A DNA stretch of 64,000 bases from Trebouxia sp. TZW2008. Its lineage: Eukaryota > Chlorophyta > Trebouxiophyceae > Trebouxiales > Trebouxiaceae. The stretch is taken from assembly GCA_002118135.1 (NCBI GenBank), contig BDIU01000235.1, forward strand, positions 62,001 to 126,000, given 5' to 3'. Position 1 is the stretch's first letter, and the number at the start of each line of letters is the position of its first letter. The position numbers and the translations under genes are program-made. Positions 1-10,439 of the stretch are shown one piece after another. A model generated the notes under the pieces. That model was not told the DNA's origin. It searched no databases and saw only the letters and a list, made by a program, of their open reading frames with translations.

Positions 1-3000
1 CCCAACGGCGTAGACTATTCCTTTTTCTTCCTTCTATCAACACTGACTGAGATCATTAAAGTGCTAACCTTCCACAAGGCTTTGCACAGCAGGAGTGTCT
101 GACTTCTTGTCAGTGTCGGCCTCAATGGCAGCAGTGAGGGCTGGTGGGGGCGAAGCCTCCCCCTTGGCCCCCTCTGTGCTGGAAAGGTTCTCTTTACTAG
201 GCTGCTGAGTAGTTTCTGGCTGAAAGCGCTCTTTCAAGCTTTCAAAGAAACCGCCAAAGCCGCCTGAGGAGGCCTCAGCTGCTTTGCTTGACTCTGCAGA
301 ACATAGCAGATGCTGCTGCCTGGCATTGCTTCAGGAGTGCCCTTGTCTACGACTTTGCATGGACGTCAGCCAAGGACTGCAAAGTTGCAGAATTGAGCAT
401 ACGCCACTTGACAAACTAGAAAATTTGAAACCCATGACATCCAGTTCCGCAGACAAAGCTGCTGATATCGCACCAACACTGCCACGTTGTCCCACCCTGC
501 CAAGCAGAGCGTGATCTCTTTTCTTTGTGATTGGTGTCGAGCAATCATGTCCATTGGCTCACAAGAAGAATCCTATCTCGCATTTGCGAGGACACAGGTG
601 TCAAAGCAGTCAAGAGAAGCATACCTTCAGTAAGCTTGCCAGCTTCTTCCACTTGGCTTGCTACCTTGTCAGGGATGGCCTCTGCTGCTGCTTCCTTCCC
701 CTCTGCAAAAGCAGACACAGTTGTCAGGCTGCAGAAAATGACTCAGCTTCAAAAGCAATGAAGCCAGCTTGCATTACAACAGTGGTACTGGTAGCTGTTG
801 TACATGCCGTGAATCCACAAGCCGAGTTTCTCTGGGACTCTTTTGCAGAACCATGGCCCGAATATGATATGTAACTGGTCACAGGTCAACACAAAGTAGG
901 GCATTACATTGCAAACAGCCAGCACTGAATGATGCCAGCATTGGACGTATTGACAGAGATGGCATGACTCAGCATCTGACAGAGCTGGCATGTATACAGA
1001 ATGAGGGCTACTGGCTTGCGAACTGCAAGTGGAAAGCGTCGCAAACAAGCGCATCTGCAAAGACACTTCACAGGGTCGTGTCCTGTTCAGGCCTATTTTC
1101 TAAGTCATACGCCGCATCGTTGTAATGCTGACCTTCCATGAGGCTCTGAACAGCAGGTGTGTCAGACTTCTTGTCAGTGTCGGCCTCAATGCCAGCAGTG
1201 AGGGCTGGTGGCGGCGAGGCCTCCCCCTTGGCCCCTTCTGTCTCAGACAGGCCCTCTGTGCTAGGTGGCTTGGCAGCTTCTGGCTGGAACCTCTCCTTCA
1301 AGCTTTCAAAAAGCCCGCCAAACCCGCGTGACTGGGCTGCTGCAGGTTCTGAAGCCCCTTGGCTGCTGGATGGACCTGAATCTGTGCTGCTTGGGGTCTC
1401 CTGGGTTGAGCTGGGGGGGCTCGTGGGGGTCTGTTCCTGCAGGGGTGGAGGTATGGTTGGGCTGGGCTCTTCTGGAGAAGAAGTAGGGGTTGTCTCTGCC
1501 TTTGATTCCTCTTTTGAGCTGTCCACAGCCGGTACAGCTGCATCAGCATGAAGCCACTGCTTAGTCACTGACAGAGTCAGATAGTTTATGCTCCACAGTG
1601 CTGTCTGCATGATGCTGCAGAAAAATCTGCCAAACTTGATTTCAGCAGTGCAGCCCTTCCTAAAGCATCGCAAAGCAGGCAAGAGGGCCTGACGGATCAG
1701 CTGTTCCAAAACCCAGCAGGCTTGACATGCTCAATTTCTGGTGACACTGATACACATCAGCCCCTCCCAAAAACATTGCTGGTATCGGTTTTACGCTCAA
1801 AAAGTGTAAACCAAGAGAGAGAAAAAGGAATGAAAATGGGTAAGAGACTTTCCTTTCTTTTTCTGTTATATACGCTTGACATGCACTCACACACACAGTG
1901 AAATTATAATCTGATTGAATCAGTGAGCTCATCCTACGGGCTGTGATGAAAGTAACAGTAAGCAGAACTCAAATGATTATGCTTTGCATTCACTGAAATA
2001 CACAGCAAAGCATACTGCAGCTGCTTCAGTGACCCTGTCATTTGATCTGCCGTGGACAACAACAATACCCAAACGATGCGGCATCCGCCTGCGTTCATAG
2101 TGGTGGGGTAAGAACACGGGGTGGGGTAAGAACACGGGTGGGGGTGGACACAGGGGCAGGGTTGAATTTTTGTGTGTACAGAGACTTCTCTTTGTAAGGT
2201 TGCTTTGGGTACCAAGGAAACAGTCCTCCTGCCAAATTGTTTGTATTGAGAGGTGCCATTGCAGTCAGAACACAGTGATCGGTCCCCAATTGCATTGTCC
2301 TTACATCAAGAGTGTCCTTAAATCGAGTGTCCTTACAAAGAGAAGGTACTGTCGCAGCTGCAATGAGCCACAGCCAGGAGGTCAGGGCACTGACCTGAAG
2401 GAGCTGGGGCAGGGGTGGGGGCAGGGGGAGGGGTAGGGGTGAAGCTTGGGGTGGGCGTGGGGACAGGGGCAGGGCTGGGAGCTGGCTCTTTGCTGTCTGC
2501 CTGCTTTTGTGGCTGTTCAGGAGGGCTCTGGGGTTTGCTTTCCTGCTGTTGTGAAGCCCCTGCAATGCAAGAAGCGCATGAAAGTTTGTCTGTGGAGGCT
2601 TGCTGTCAAATACTGTGTCTGATGTGATGACGGTGACTACATCAGTCAGCACGGATGATGGAACCACGTTCACTGTATTCATCTGGTAAAGAGAGACAAG
2701 TCATGCAGCTGGACAGATGACCTCAACAATTGGCCATCAAGAGCAGACTATAATCTCTGCATGATGCAGCCTATGGCAGCAGCATGCAGCTGACCACAAA
2801 CATGCACGGGCACAGATGACGACAAGATTTGCAGGTATTGCACACACATTGCTTTATAGGCAAGGTGTTGCACACAATTGCAGCAGTTGGCATGCCAACA
2901 AACACTTCAACACAACTTGTGTTTTTGAACCAGCGTTCTGAACATGTTTTCTGGCGGCCAAATGCACCTTTTGAAAATCTTTTGTCTTGAGCCTCCTGCC

Positions 3001-4372
3001 TTGCCTCTTTCCTCTCTGCTGGTGATGGCTGGGCTGGAACTGCAATACGCAAACAACTTTGCAGCCTCAACAGGACTGGGGGAAGAGAAATGCAAACATC
3101 GCTTTCATTCCAGCTCCTTTACAGCCACTGACAAATGCTATGAGTGCGGCTGTATGGTAAAACCATGTCCAAGCTATCATGGAGCAAACTGTGTGGGTCT
3201 TGCAGACTTTTTGGCTAACAGCACTTGAAGGCAAGCGGCACCTGAAGGGGCTCTGCTGGGCTCCCCAGGCTGCCCGGAGAGCGGTCCAGGCTGAGCCTTG
3301 CCCGCATTGGCTCCTTGTACCCTGCACCACATTTCACAAGCCACGTTAGTCATGGCTACAAGGCCTCTATGATGTAGACCATGTGCAGAGCTTGGACTAG
3401 CAATTGCAGCAACAAGCTGTATGCTCAAAGCAACTGGACCAGCGTATCAATTGTGTGGCAGTGGAGAAGGCGTACCCCCTGATCATGGCTGTGGGCTTTG
3501 TGATGGGTATCTCTGAAAGGCTGTTGTCTATAAAGTGTGGGGTTGCAAGTGACAAAAGCTTGTGGGCAAATGGGTGCAGTGAAGAAAAGTGCCTGGCAAC
3601 ATGCCACACATTATGTGCTGCAGTCGGCCTGCACATTTGTGAATATCATGCAAAAACACATACGCCCTATGCTGACATACTTGCGCTGAAGTGTACTATA
3701 CTCATGAGCGTGGGTCTCAGAACAACAGCCAGCAGGCAGTGACATCAAGCAGAGTGTCTGGTGGACTCACTGGCTAGACTTGCGGACTGGGGCTTGAAGC
3801 CTAAACTGATCTGACTTTTCGTCTTGTTTGCCAGGCTTTGCTTCGGCCTCATCTTGCTGCCTAATAGAATCAATCTGCAGCAAAACGCAATTTGTGCCCA
3901 ATGCCCACGTTGAACACAGAACCTGATGGTGTGATTTTGTGTCTTGAGGGTGGATGTCACGTAAGAAAAGCCAGGCTGACCTGGGGGAACCCTCCTCTGC
4001 TTCTAATGATCTCCTCAATCTCATTTTGGTTCTGCTGAGATGACTTGTACAGCCTCGGAGCCAGTCTCGCATTGGCTGGCTCAACCTGTATAGGGGTACG
4101 CATAGACAATTGTGCAGTGCGATGGACACGCTTAAGCTGTAAATGCCAAAACACAGCAAACACACCATTAAGATGGCGGCAGCGGCCATAGTTGCAACCT
4201 TTTGCCCGAGCTGAAGCAATTGCTGCTGTGTTCGATCGCGATCAAAGGACGAGTCTGGTCGATGTTGGCATTTCACGCAATGGACAGCTCGTCGTGGTTG
4301 CAATGTACACAAGCGAGGTCGACCCCCAAAACATGAGCCCGGGCGCAAACGCGCCTGCTGTAAAGTATTCAT
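1..4372 (-). CDS. Pro/Ser-rich repeat protein with transit-peptide-like start (partial, runs off left edge)
   Basis: Eight exons on the minus strand join in phase: 4372-4199, 4136-3981, 3874-3771, 3321-3242, 3039-2968, 2559-2395, 1537-1133 and 293-69; the gene continues past position 1. The first 58 residues start at the ATG at 4372, are Arg/Ser/Cys-rich and almost lack acidic residues until residue 40, like a chloroplast transit peptide (contains RRAVHCVKC). Exon 2 is charged (NQNEIEEIIRSRGGF), exon 5 is Lys/Glu-rich, and exons 6 and 7 are Pro/Ser/Thr-rich linkers. Exon 7 (second half) and exon 8 encode two copies of one module, FGG(L/F)FESLKERFQPE followed by EGAKGEASPPPALTA and a DTDKKSDTPAVQSL tail. 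No family is recognised. Intron 1 would be only 62 nt; reading through it instead gives a hydrophobic stretch but puts exon 2 in a less natural frame. Exon assignments rest on phase and splice sites only. Confidence 0.55.
69..1340. repeat. Duplicated exon module, two copies about 1.06 kb apart
   Basis: Positions about 69-293 and 1133-1340 are clearly the same sequence with scattered substitutions; on the minus strand both encode an FGG-FESLKERFQPE module. Both copies end at a splice donor (GTTAGC at 68-63, GTCAGC at 1132-1127) and both keep an open frame, so unlike other junction copies in this window they look like retained, translated exons. More copies may lie beyond position 1. Confidence 0.75.
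2178..2352. mobile_element. 175-bp MITE-like element, copy 1
   Basis: A perfect 15-bp inverted repeat (CTTCTCTTTGTAAGG at 2185-2199, its complement at 2331-2345) lies just inside ACAG...CTGT ends. The element has no coding capacity. It sits inside intron 6 of the minus-strand repeat-protein gene, 42 nt from the 5' splice site. Two more copies of the same length lie at 13144-13319 and 45874-46048. No clear target-site duplication can be read, so the superfamily is not assigned. Confidence 0.75.
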
Positions 4373-4951
4373 TCTGCGCTGTGCAATCACTAAATCGAAC
4401 TGCAATGCCTATCAATATCGACACTAGGGCCCACGGTCAAGCCATCGGCCGCATATGCCGCGCTGCTGATCCTGGACGACCACGAAGATGAGATCAAAAA
4501 TAACGCCTGCACATTCAGTCGGACATTGCTGTCAAACCAGCACAGGCAGCATCATTTGCAACATCTCGCTGTCAACCATACGGTATGCAGCATGCAGCAG
4601 GATGCCGCACAATGTGCAGCAGCTGAAGTGTGTCCGATATGAAGGTCATATAATGCGATTGCAAAAAGTTACCATTGGCCCAGAATTTCTTGGCCAGAAG
4701 CTTGTGTCAAATTTTGATGCACTGTCACATCATCTTCATGAAACAACTAAAAGCGCACACTGTGCTTGCAAATGCGCCACACTAGCTCGTGCTGCTGACA
4801 TGCATACAGAGGCTGCACTAAATTTGCGTGCATGGGGACTTTGCGTTGACTTTGCACTTTCGCCTTGACCTAACATCGACTTGAAGAACGGGAACGGTGC
4901 GGCCAGTCCGACTTGGCTGGAATCTCACTCATCTGGAAGTAATTCACAGCA
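4373..4951. other. Divergent intergenic region (579 bp)
   Basis: Lies between the divergent starts of the repeat-protein gene (minus) and the Aha1 gene (plus), so it should hold both promoters and 5' UTRs. Open frames here are short and lack family features. No regulatory motif is called. Confidence 0.6.
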
Positions 4952-6928
4952 ATGGCAAAGGTCGGAGAAGGAGATGCTCGTTGGATCGTGCAAGAAAGGG
5001 CAGATGGCACCAACGTGCATGGGTGGCACTGGCAGGAAAGAGACGTCCTGAAGTGGAGCCAGGCCCGCTTGACAGAGCTGCTGTCAGACCACAAGTTGCT
5101 GGACGGGGAGGGTCAGGTGTACATTACGACCGCCGCTGTCGACAGTGTTTCCGGGGAAGCTTTGATCAACAACAGAAAGAAAAAGCTGATACCTTCTTAT
5201 GAGCTAGCAGTCAAGGGCTCATGGAAAGGGGAGATCAAAGATGGCAGCGGCACCACAGTGGTGTCTGCTTCTGGTTCATACCAGTTGCCATACATTTCGG
5301 ATGAGAACGCAGATGAAGACCCAGAGCTGACAGTCTCTTTGACAGAGGAAGGAGCTTCACAGCAGCGACTGAAGCAAGCCTTTGTCAATAAAGGCAAGAA
5401 GGCAAGCTCTTAGCTTTTGGCTGTCTCTTCAGATCCCTTTCTGATCTTTTGTACTCTATCATGAGGCAGTCCCCATACACAGACATCGAGTTATGGTGCA
5501 GACAACTGCAGCTACAGTTCTGAGTTCTACATTTTGTGATAAATTGCGACTTGCTGACTGCAGAAGGTGTTCAAAATTGTTGCACAATTTGTTAAAGAGA
5601 TTCAGGCAGGAGGGCCAGTACAAAAGAACGGTGAAGTTGAAGCGCAACCAGACAAGCCTTTAGCTAAAACAGCAACAAACGCCACCAGCATATCAAGTTC
5701 AGCGCCTTCACAGGTAAAGCTGCTCACACAGCAGAATTCAGGTTGGGTTTTCATAAGGTGACAACCCAGAATGGTTCTTCATTCCTCTTCGTCGTGAGCC
5801 TGAGTGCTGAATCAACTTTTTGTAAGATCATGCTCAGACCTCAAGTGGTGCACAGCGCTGCAAGTCCTGCAATGATGTTTGTGCTGAAACAGGGTCAGGA
5901 TGCATCTGGTGCTCCTTGTGCATGCTCTGCTGGAAGCATGGCATGCCTTACCTGCAGTCATATGTGAGTTTCTGCCTTGAGGTCATGACAAAACGTTGCA
6001 TTGTAGCTCACGCAGTGTTTTGTGCAGACCAAGGGTGCAGCAGCCCCCAGCACAAAACCTAAGCCTAAAGCAGCGCCAAAGAGCAGCTCTGACACCCACA
6101 CTATAGACATTACAGAGACCTTCTATGCGCGGTCACAAGACATCTATGAGTGCTTCACACAAGCTACCAAGATCCAAGCGTTCACGCAGAGCCCTGCACA
6201 AGCGCAGCCGCAAGTGGGTGGCAACTTTTCCATGTTTGGTGGCAGCGTGCAAGGCAGCTATAAAGAGCTGACGCCCTTTAGCAGACTCAGACTTGACTGG
6301 CGGTTTGGCAACTGGCCTGATGATGCAAAGTCTCAGGTGGGCTCCAGCATCGGTCGGCAGTTCATGTCGTTCCTGCCCTGGCACAAGGGGCCAGCAGGGA
6401 CCGCGCAAACAGTACAGCCTAACTGTTGCCACAGGCATGCTGTGAGTTTGCGCTGCATGCAATGTGGTGTTGCCAACAGTCTGGAAGCAGAAAATGCTGA
6501 AAGTTCTGCAAGCTTTTTCTATAGCAATCTTGCATTGCAAGCAGGCAGCACAGCTAGCATATGGGGTCCACTTATTTTCTCTAGGCGCTGCGCTGATGGC
6601 ATGCTTGATGCTTCACAGCAGACTTATCAACATGGCACCTGAGAGCCACAACACTGTTGCAGAAAGCTTTGTGTGCTGTGTTCTGAGGTACTGTCTTCCA
6701 CGACTGGTGGCACCTTTATGTACAGGCAGAAATTTTTACTTGTACTTTGTGCAGGTGGACATCAAGCTAGATGAGCCTGAACATGGCACAACGGTGCTGA
6801 CTCTACATCACACAGGCATCCCACATGAAGACAAGTATGGCAACTCAGACGTTGAGGGTACGACCAGAGATGGGTGGCAACAGCTCATTTTGCATAGGAT
6901 CAAAGCTGTGTTTGGGTATGGTCTATGA
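4952..6928 (+). CDS. AHA1: Aha1, activator of Hsp90 ATPase (co-chaperone)
   Basis: Four exons, 4952-5401, 5564-5713, 6028-6336 and 6755-6928, give 360 residues, the usual Aha1 length. Aha1 is a cytosolic co-chaperone that binds the middle domain of Hsp90 and stimulates its ATPase. The N-terminal Aha1_N domain (about residues 5-165) contains NVHGWHWQERDVLKWS, the conserved WHW region of the family. A Pro/Ala/Lys linker (exon 2 to start of exon 3) leads to the C-terminal AHSA1 (SRPBCC-fold) domain with TEFYARS-like start (TETFYARSQDIYECF), WRFGNWPDD, and the ending GWQQLILHRIKAVFGYG. Intron 1 (5402-5563) begins with GC (AAG|GCAAGC) instead of GT; the phase and the family alignment both require this. 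Exon 3 could read on past 6336, but only the GT at 6337 restores homology. Confidence 0.93.
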
Positions 6929-7742
6929 TTGCCCGCCACCTGACAGTACATGCTTGGTGTGAGCAGGTCCAGTTGCCTTTGGGACATGAACCTAGTCCAC
7001 ATAACTCTGGCATCATGTTCAATTACGCACAGCTGCAGCATGTGCCATCCACAAGCAGGCCTATGGAACTTGCTTGGATCGTGGCCTCTATTGGTGTTAG
7101 TCCTGTAAGTTCATGCTGGTTTCAATGCGACACATCCTAATTATTATAGGCCATCACACTCTATCAGCTCAAGGCCAAGCTTCAAAGCTGTGATGGACTT
7201 TGTGGCACAAAGCTGCCTGTCATCAGTGCATGTCATGCAGCAGATGGTTGTGACATTCAACTCGGTCACAATATACACATGACGCATGGTCATGGCTGCG
7301 GAAGCCTTTCTCCACCGCTTGAAAAGTTGGCACTACGATCATCACGTTGATCAATGCATGAATGATGACCGCAGTGAAACCTGATTCAAAAGTTCCAATG
7401 GGACGCTGGAAAATGCGTATCGGTTGTGCAGACAACAAAATGGCAAGAGCAGAAGTTGAAGCACGTTTCACAAAATACAGTACATATTGTCATGGAAGAA
7501 AGTATGCCATCAACCCCACAACACCCTATTGACTTTAAGGTCCACCAGTACTGGTCATACAACTAACACTCACTGCAGTATTGTCAGTACTAAACCCTGC
7601 AAATGTTGTCAAAGCACATCAAATGGCAAACTGCAGACCGCTCACACTGCAGAGCACATCAGCTGCAACCGTGGAGACCACCGGTCCACAGACCAGGGAA
7701 TTGGCTGATGAAAAGCCCCATGCGTCCATGGCATGAAAATGG
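6929..7742. other. Convergent intergenic region (814 bp)
   Basis: Holds the 3' ends of the Aha1 gene (plus) and the VTC1-like gene (minus). Only short open frames without homology are present; presumed 3' UTRs and spacer. Confidence 0.6.
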
Positions 7743-8495
7743 TCATCGGAAAAAGTCCACGATGCTCATGATCATTATTGTTGTCAAGCTCAGAATAATG
7801 AGGCCACATAGCACCACAGGGCCTATCACATCATTGAAGAAGCCCATCTGCAACAACGACAGCAAGTTTGTGCATTTAGGATCCTGTAACGCAAATCACA
7901 AGCAGTCATACACCCCAGCAAATAAGTTGAGAAGATGTGAAGCTGTGTGCAGTAAGTTTGTGGGCAAAATGCTCATGCAGTGCAGCAATGGTAGCTAGCA
8001 GCAAGCCAAAAGCAGCTTACTTGCTTGCGCTCCATACACCTGCTTCGCCAGTAGAAAGTGAAGAGTGCATATGCTATCATGGCGATAGAAATTGGCAGGA
8101 GCATCATGACAATGGCTTCTGTTGTTCTCCTGGTCACAGGAGCAGAACCAGGTTTGTGCGGAGCCTCATTGTCAGACTCCACTGAGAAGCTGGCTAGAGC
8201 TGTTGTGATGCCTCCCATGGTGATAGCCATATGCATCCATGCCAAGAATGTCCTCTCATTGGCTGCAAGCATGTGAGACTAGCTTCAGCTTTGTCCAAGC
8301 AGTGGTCTAGTATGCATGGCTTTGCATAACAAGCGTGATTGTGTGTGGGCTGCCAGCTCTACACTAGCACAGCTCGGAAATCATACCAAAGAATGACTTG
8401 GGCTCTATGCGCAGCGGTACTTTGCGTGGTAGCTGCAAGTCAGCCCCCTGTGTGAAGTATTTGGTGCCGAACAGTGTGTCTGTCACATGCTCCAT
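7743..8495 (-). CDS. VTC1: VTC1-like membrane protein (DUF202), polyphosphate polymerase complex subunit
   Basis: Three exons on the minus strand, 8495-8387, 8262-8021 and 7847-7743, give 151 residues. The protein has the VTC1 layout: a short cytosolic N-terminus ending LRIEPKSFFANERTFLAWMH, then three hydrophobic segments (about residues 44-60, 85-104 and 121-148). The ANERTFLAW motif is the signature of the VTC1/DUF202 family. VTC1 is the small membrane subunit of the vacuolar transporter chaperone complex, which makes polyphosphate and moves it into acidocalcisomes or vacuoles in yeast, trypanosomes and green algae. No SPX or catalytic tunnel domain is present, as expected for VTC1 rather than VTC4. 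The start is the first in-frame ATG; upstream in-frame codons lack another ATG before 8588. VTC1 is slightly shorter in yeast (129 residues). Confidence 0.88.
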
Positions 8496-9749
8496 TACCG
8501 GCCTCGCGAGCTGCTCGTGCAGCCCTGCCGCTTTGCAACGCAATGCACGTCCTACGAGATCGTGTTGTGCTCTTGCGCTGCGCTGCAACGACCGACCGAA
8601 TTGCAGGATCGCAGTTGGCAGCAGTGACTAACCCCCTGATCACGACGTGACCCCTCTTTGAGCCCCACCCCAGAACCCTGGTGGGCTGAGGTACTGCTAG
8701 CAATTGCAACCAATCCTTGATCAATCCTTGCGTGATGCATGATTCGCCATCGTTTGGCCTGAAGGCAAAGCTTTCAAAATCTACAGTTGGCCCACATGCA
8801 GCAAGCGCTGCCTGATTGGCATCTATAGCCTTCAGGAGGCACAGTATGCTATATTGGTAGCATCCATCAATCGTCTGCCATTCATGAAGGCATCAGCATT
8901 GGCAAGTCATTGCTTCGATTGCTGTGGAGAACACTGATGGTATTCAACAGGCTATTGGCATGTCACAGCATTAGCGGTACAGAAGTCAACAAAGTCACCA
9001 CACATCTAGTGATGAACTACAAAATCGCCAGCATGCGAACAGCTCTCATCACAACAAAGAACAGCAAGAATTGCCTTGAAGTCTGAACAATAGCCAGCAG
9101 TTTGACCATTGGCTTTGCTAAATGTGCATTGACTGTCAAAATTGTCACAGCGCAACCTGAGGGTCACTCTTGACAGCTGCAGGCTGCAGACTTGTAATCA
9201 TGAGCTTTTTGTCTTGCAGGTGATGCTTGCGTTGATCAGCCTTCTTGGTCTGCTTTTCTGGCGACTCAAGAGAACGCACAAATTGCACTACACACGCTGC
9301 AGGCTCATGATTCTACCACCTTTCCCCTCCCTTCAAGGAGCTTGCATTATGCGTGTGAAGGCTTCCGCTGGTGCCGCTTAGGCTTCAGTGGAGTTCTTAA
9401 AGCGTTTGCACAGCCACACTGTCAAGCATGTCACAAATTTTGCTGGAGCTTGAGCTGAATGGAAGATGCATACACACCAAAAGCAGCAAGTGCTAGCTGC
9501 ATTTAGCTGCCTGGAAGTACAGCATCTACTTGTACAACACAGCAGGCTCAATTCCACTCCTCATGTCTAGGCCAACCAAGGCAGCAGAGATTTTCTGGTT
9601 CAGATGCTTCTGGAGCTATGCTATATGCAACTAGCTGCCTGCATGCAACCCTTCTGCATTCTCCCGTCGCTCTTTTGCTGTCAACAGCTGTGCAGTGCCA
9701 GAGATGTACTGTAGAGCTGCAAATCGGTTGATGTAGACGCTAACAATGG
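8496..9749. other. Intergenic region (1254 bp)
   Basis: Between the start of the VTC1-like gene and the end of the small membrane protein gene, both on the minus strand. Contains the VTC1 promoter. An open frame at 9142-9381 (plus) shows no family features and is not called. Confidence 0.5.
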
Positions 9750-10395
9750 TCAATCTTGTTTCTTGGAGTTTGGCTTGGCAAAGGCACTGGCTATGATTGT
9801 GAAGAACATGGCAACAACCAAAATTGCTGAAACGACCACAAACCCGCCCAACAGTATGCTCAGAATCACAAGGAGAGGCCCTTTTAGGTGGTTATGAGCA
9901 GCGTCAGTTGCGAAGCTCGTGACGGCGTCCAGGCTATCGCTGATGAGCAGCAAACCATCCCTGCATGGCCATTACATCACTTGTCTGGAAAAGCAATCTT
10001 CAGCTGCAGCCTGTCGTATGTTGCTATGCCGTCTCCTATGCCATGTGCCGTGATTGAGTGAAGGCACCAGTCAGAGCTGATGAGTGATGTGATGGTGGAA
10101 GGTGAGTGCAGCGCTCACCATGCTCCCATAGCTTCAAACTGTCCAGAGCATGCCGTGCTGTCACGAACTTGTCTGCGTGATTTCGTCTGCGAGTTGCAGC
10201 TGCTTAGGGCGTTTTGCAGAGGGCGCTTGGATCGTGCGAGGGAGAAGCCACAACTCACTTCAGCTTAAAGATGAGCATTGACCGTGCATGTCCGCTGACA
10301 TCACCGCTGAAGGTTGACGCGGAGGCCTCCATTTGCTGCAATGAGTCTTGCAGCAGGCTCTTCGTCGCGTTTGGCTGGTCTACTCCCAGCGACAT
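9750..10395 (-). CDS. Small single-span membrane protein, unknown
   Basis: Two exons on the minus strand, 10395-10259 and 9960-9750, joined by a GTGAGT donor and a GCATGGCCATGCAG acceptor, give 115 residues. The first 70 residues are polar. One strong hydrophobic segment (about residues 69-99, rich in Val/Ile/Leu, containing LLVILSILLGGFVVVSAILV) is followed by a basic tail ending KPNSKKQD, so a C-tail or type-II anchored protein is likely. No known family is recognised. The exon junction is supported by phase (AA|G) and by the absence of any in-frame ATG in exon 2 before the hydrophobic segment. Its start codon is only 44 bp from the start codon of the divergent large gene at 10440. Confidence 0.6.
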
Positions 10396-10439
10396 GCCGT
10401 TGTGAGCTGTAGCAGTCCGCGGAGTTTGCTGCTTCAACC

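Noticed and set aside
4164..4240. Hydrophobic MAAAAILMVCLLCFGIYS stretch as a membrane anchor of the left-edge gene
   Set aside because: Keeping it forces exon 2 out of its natural frame or needs a 29-nt intron; treated instead as part of a 62-nt intron, though this is not certain.
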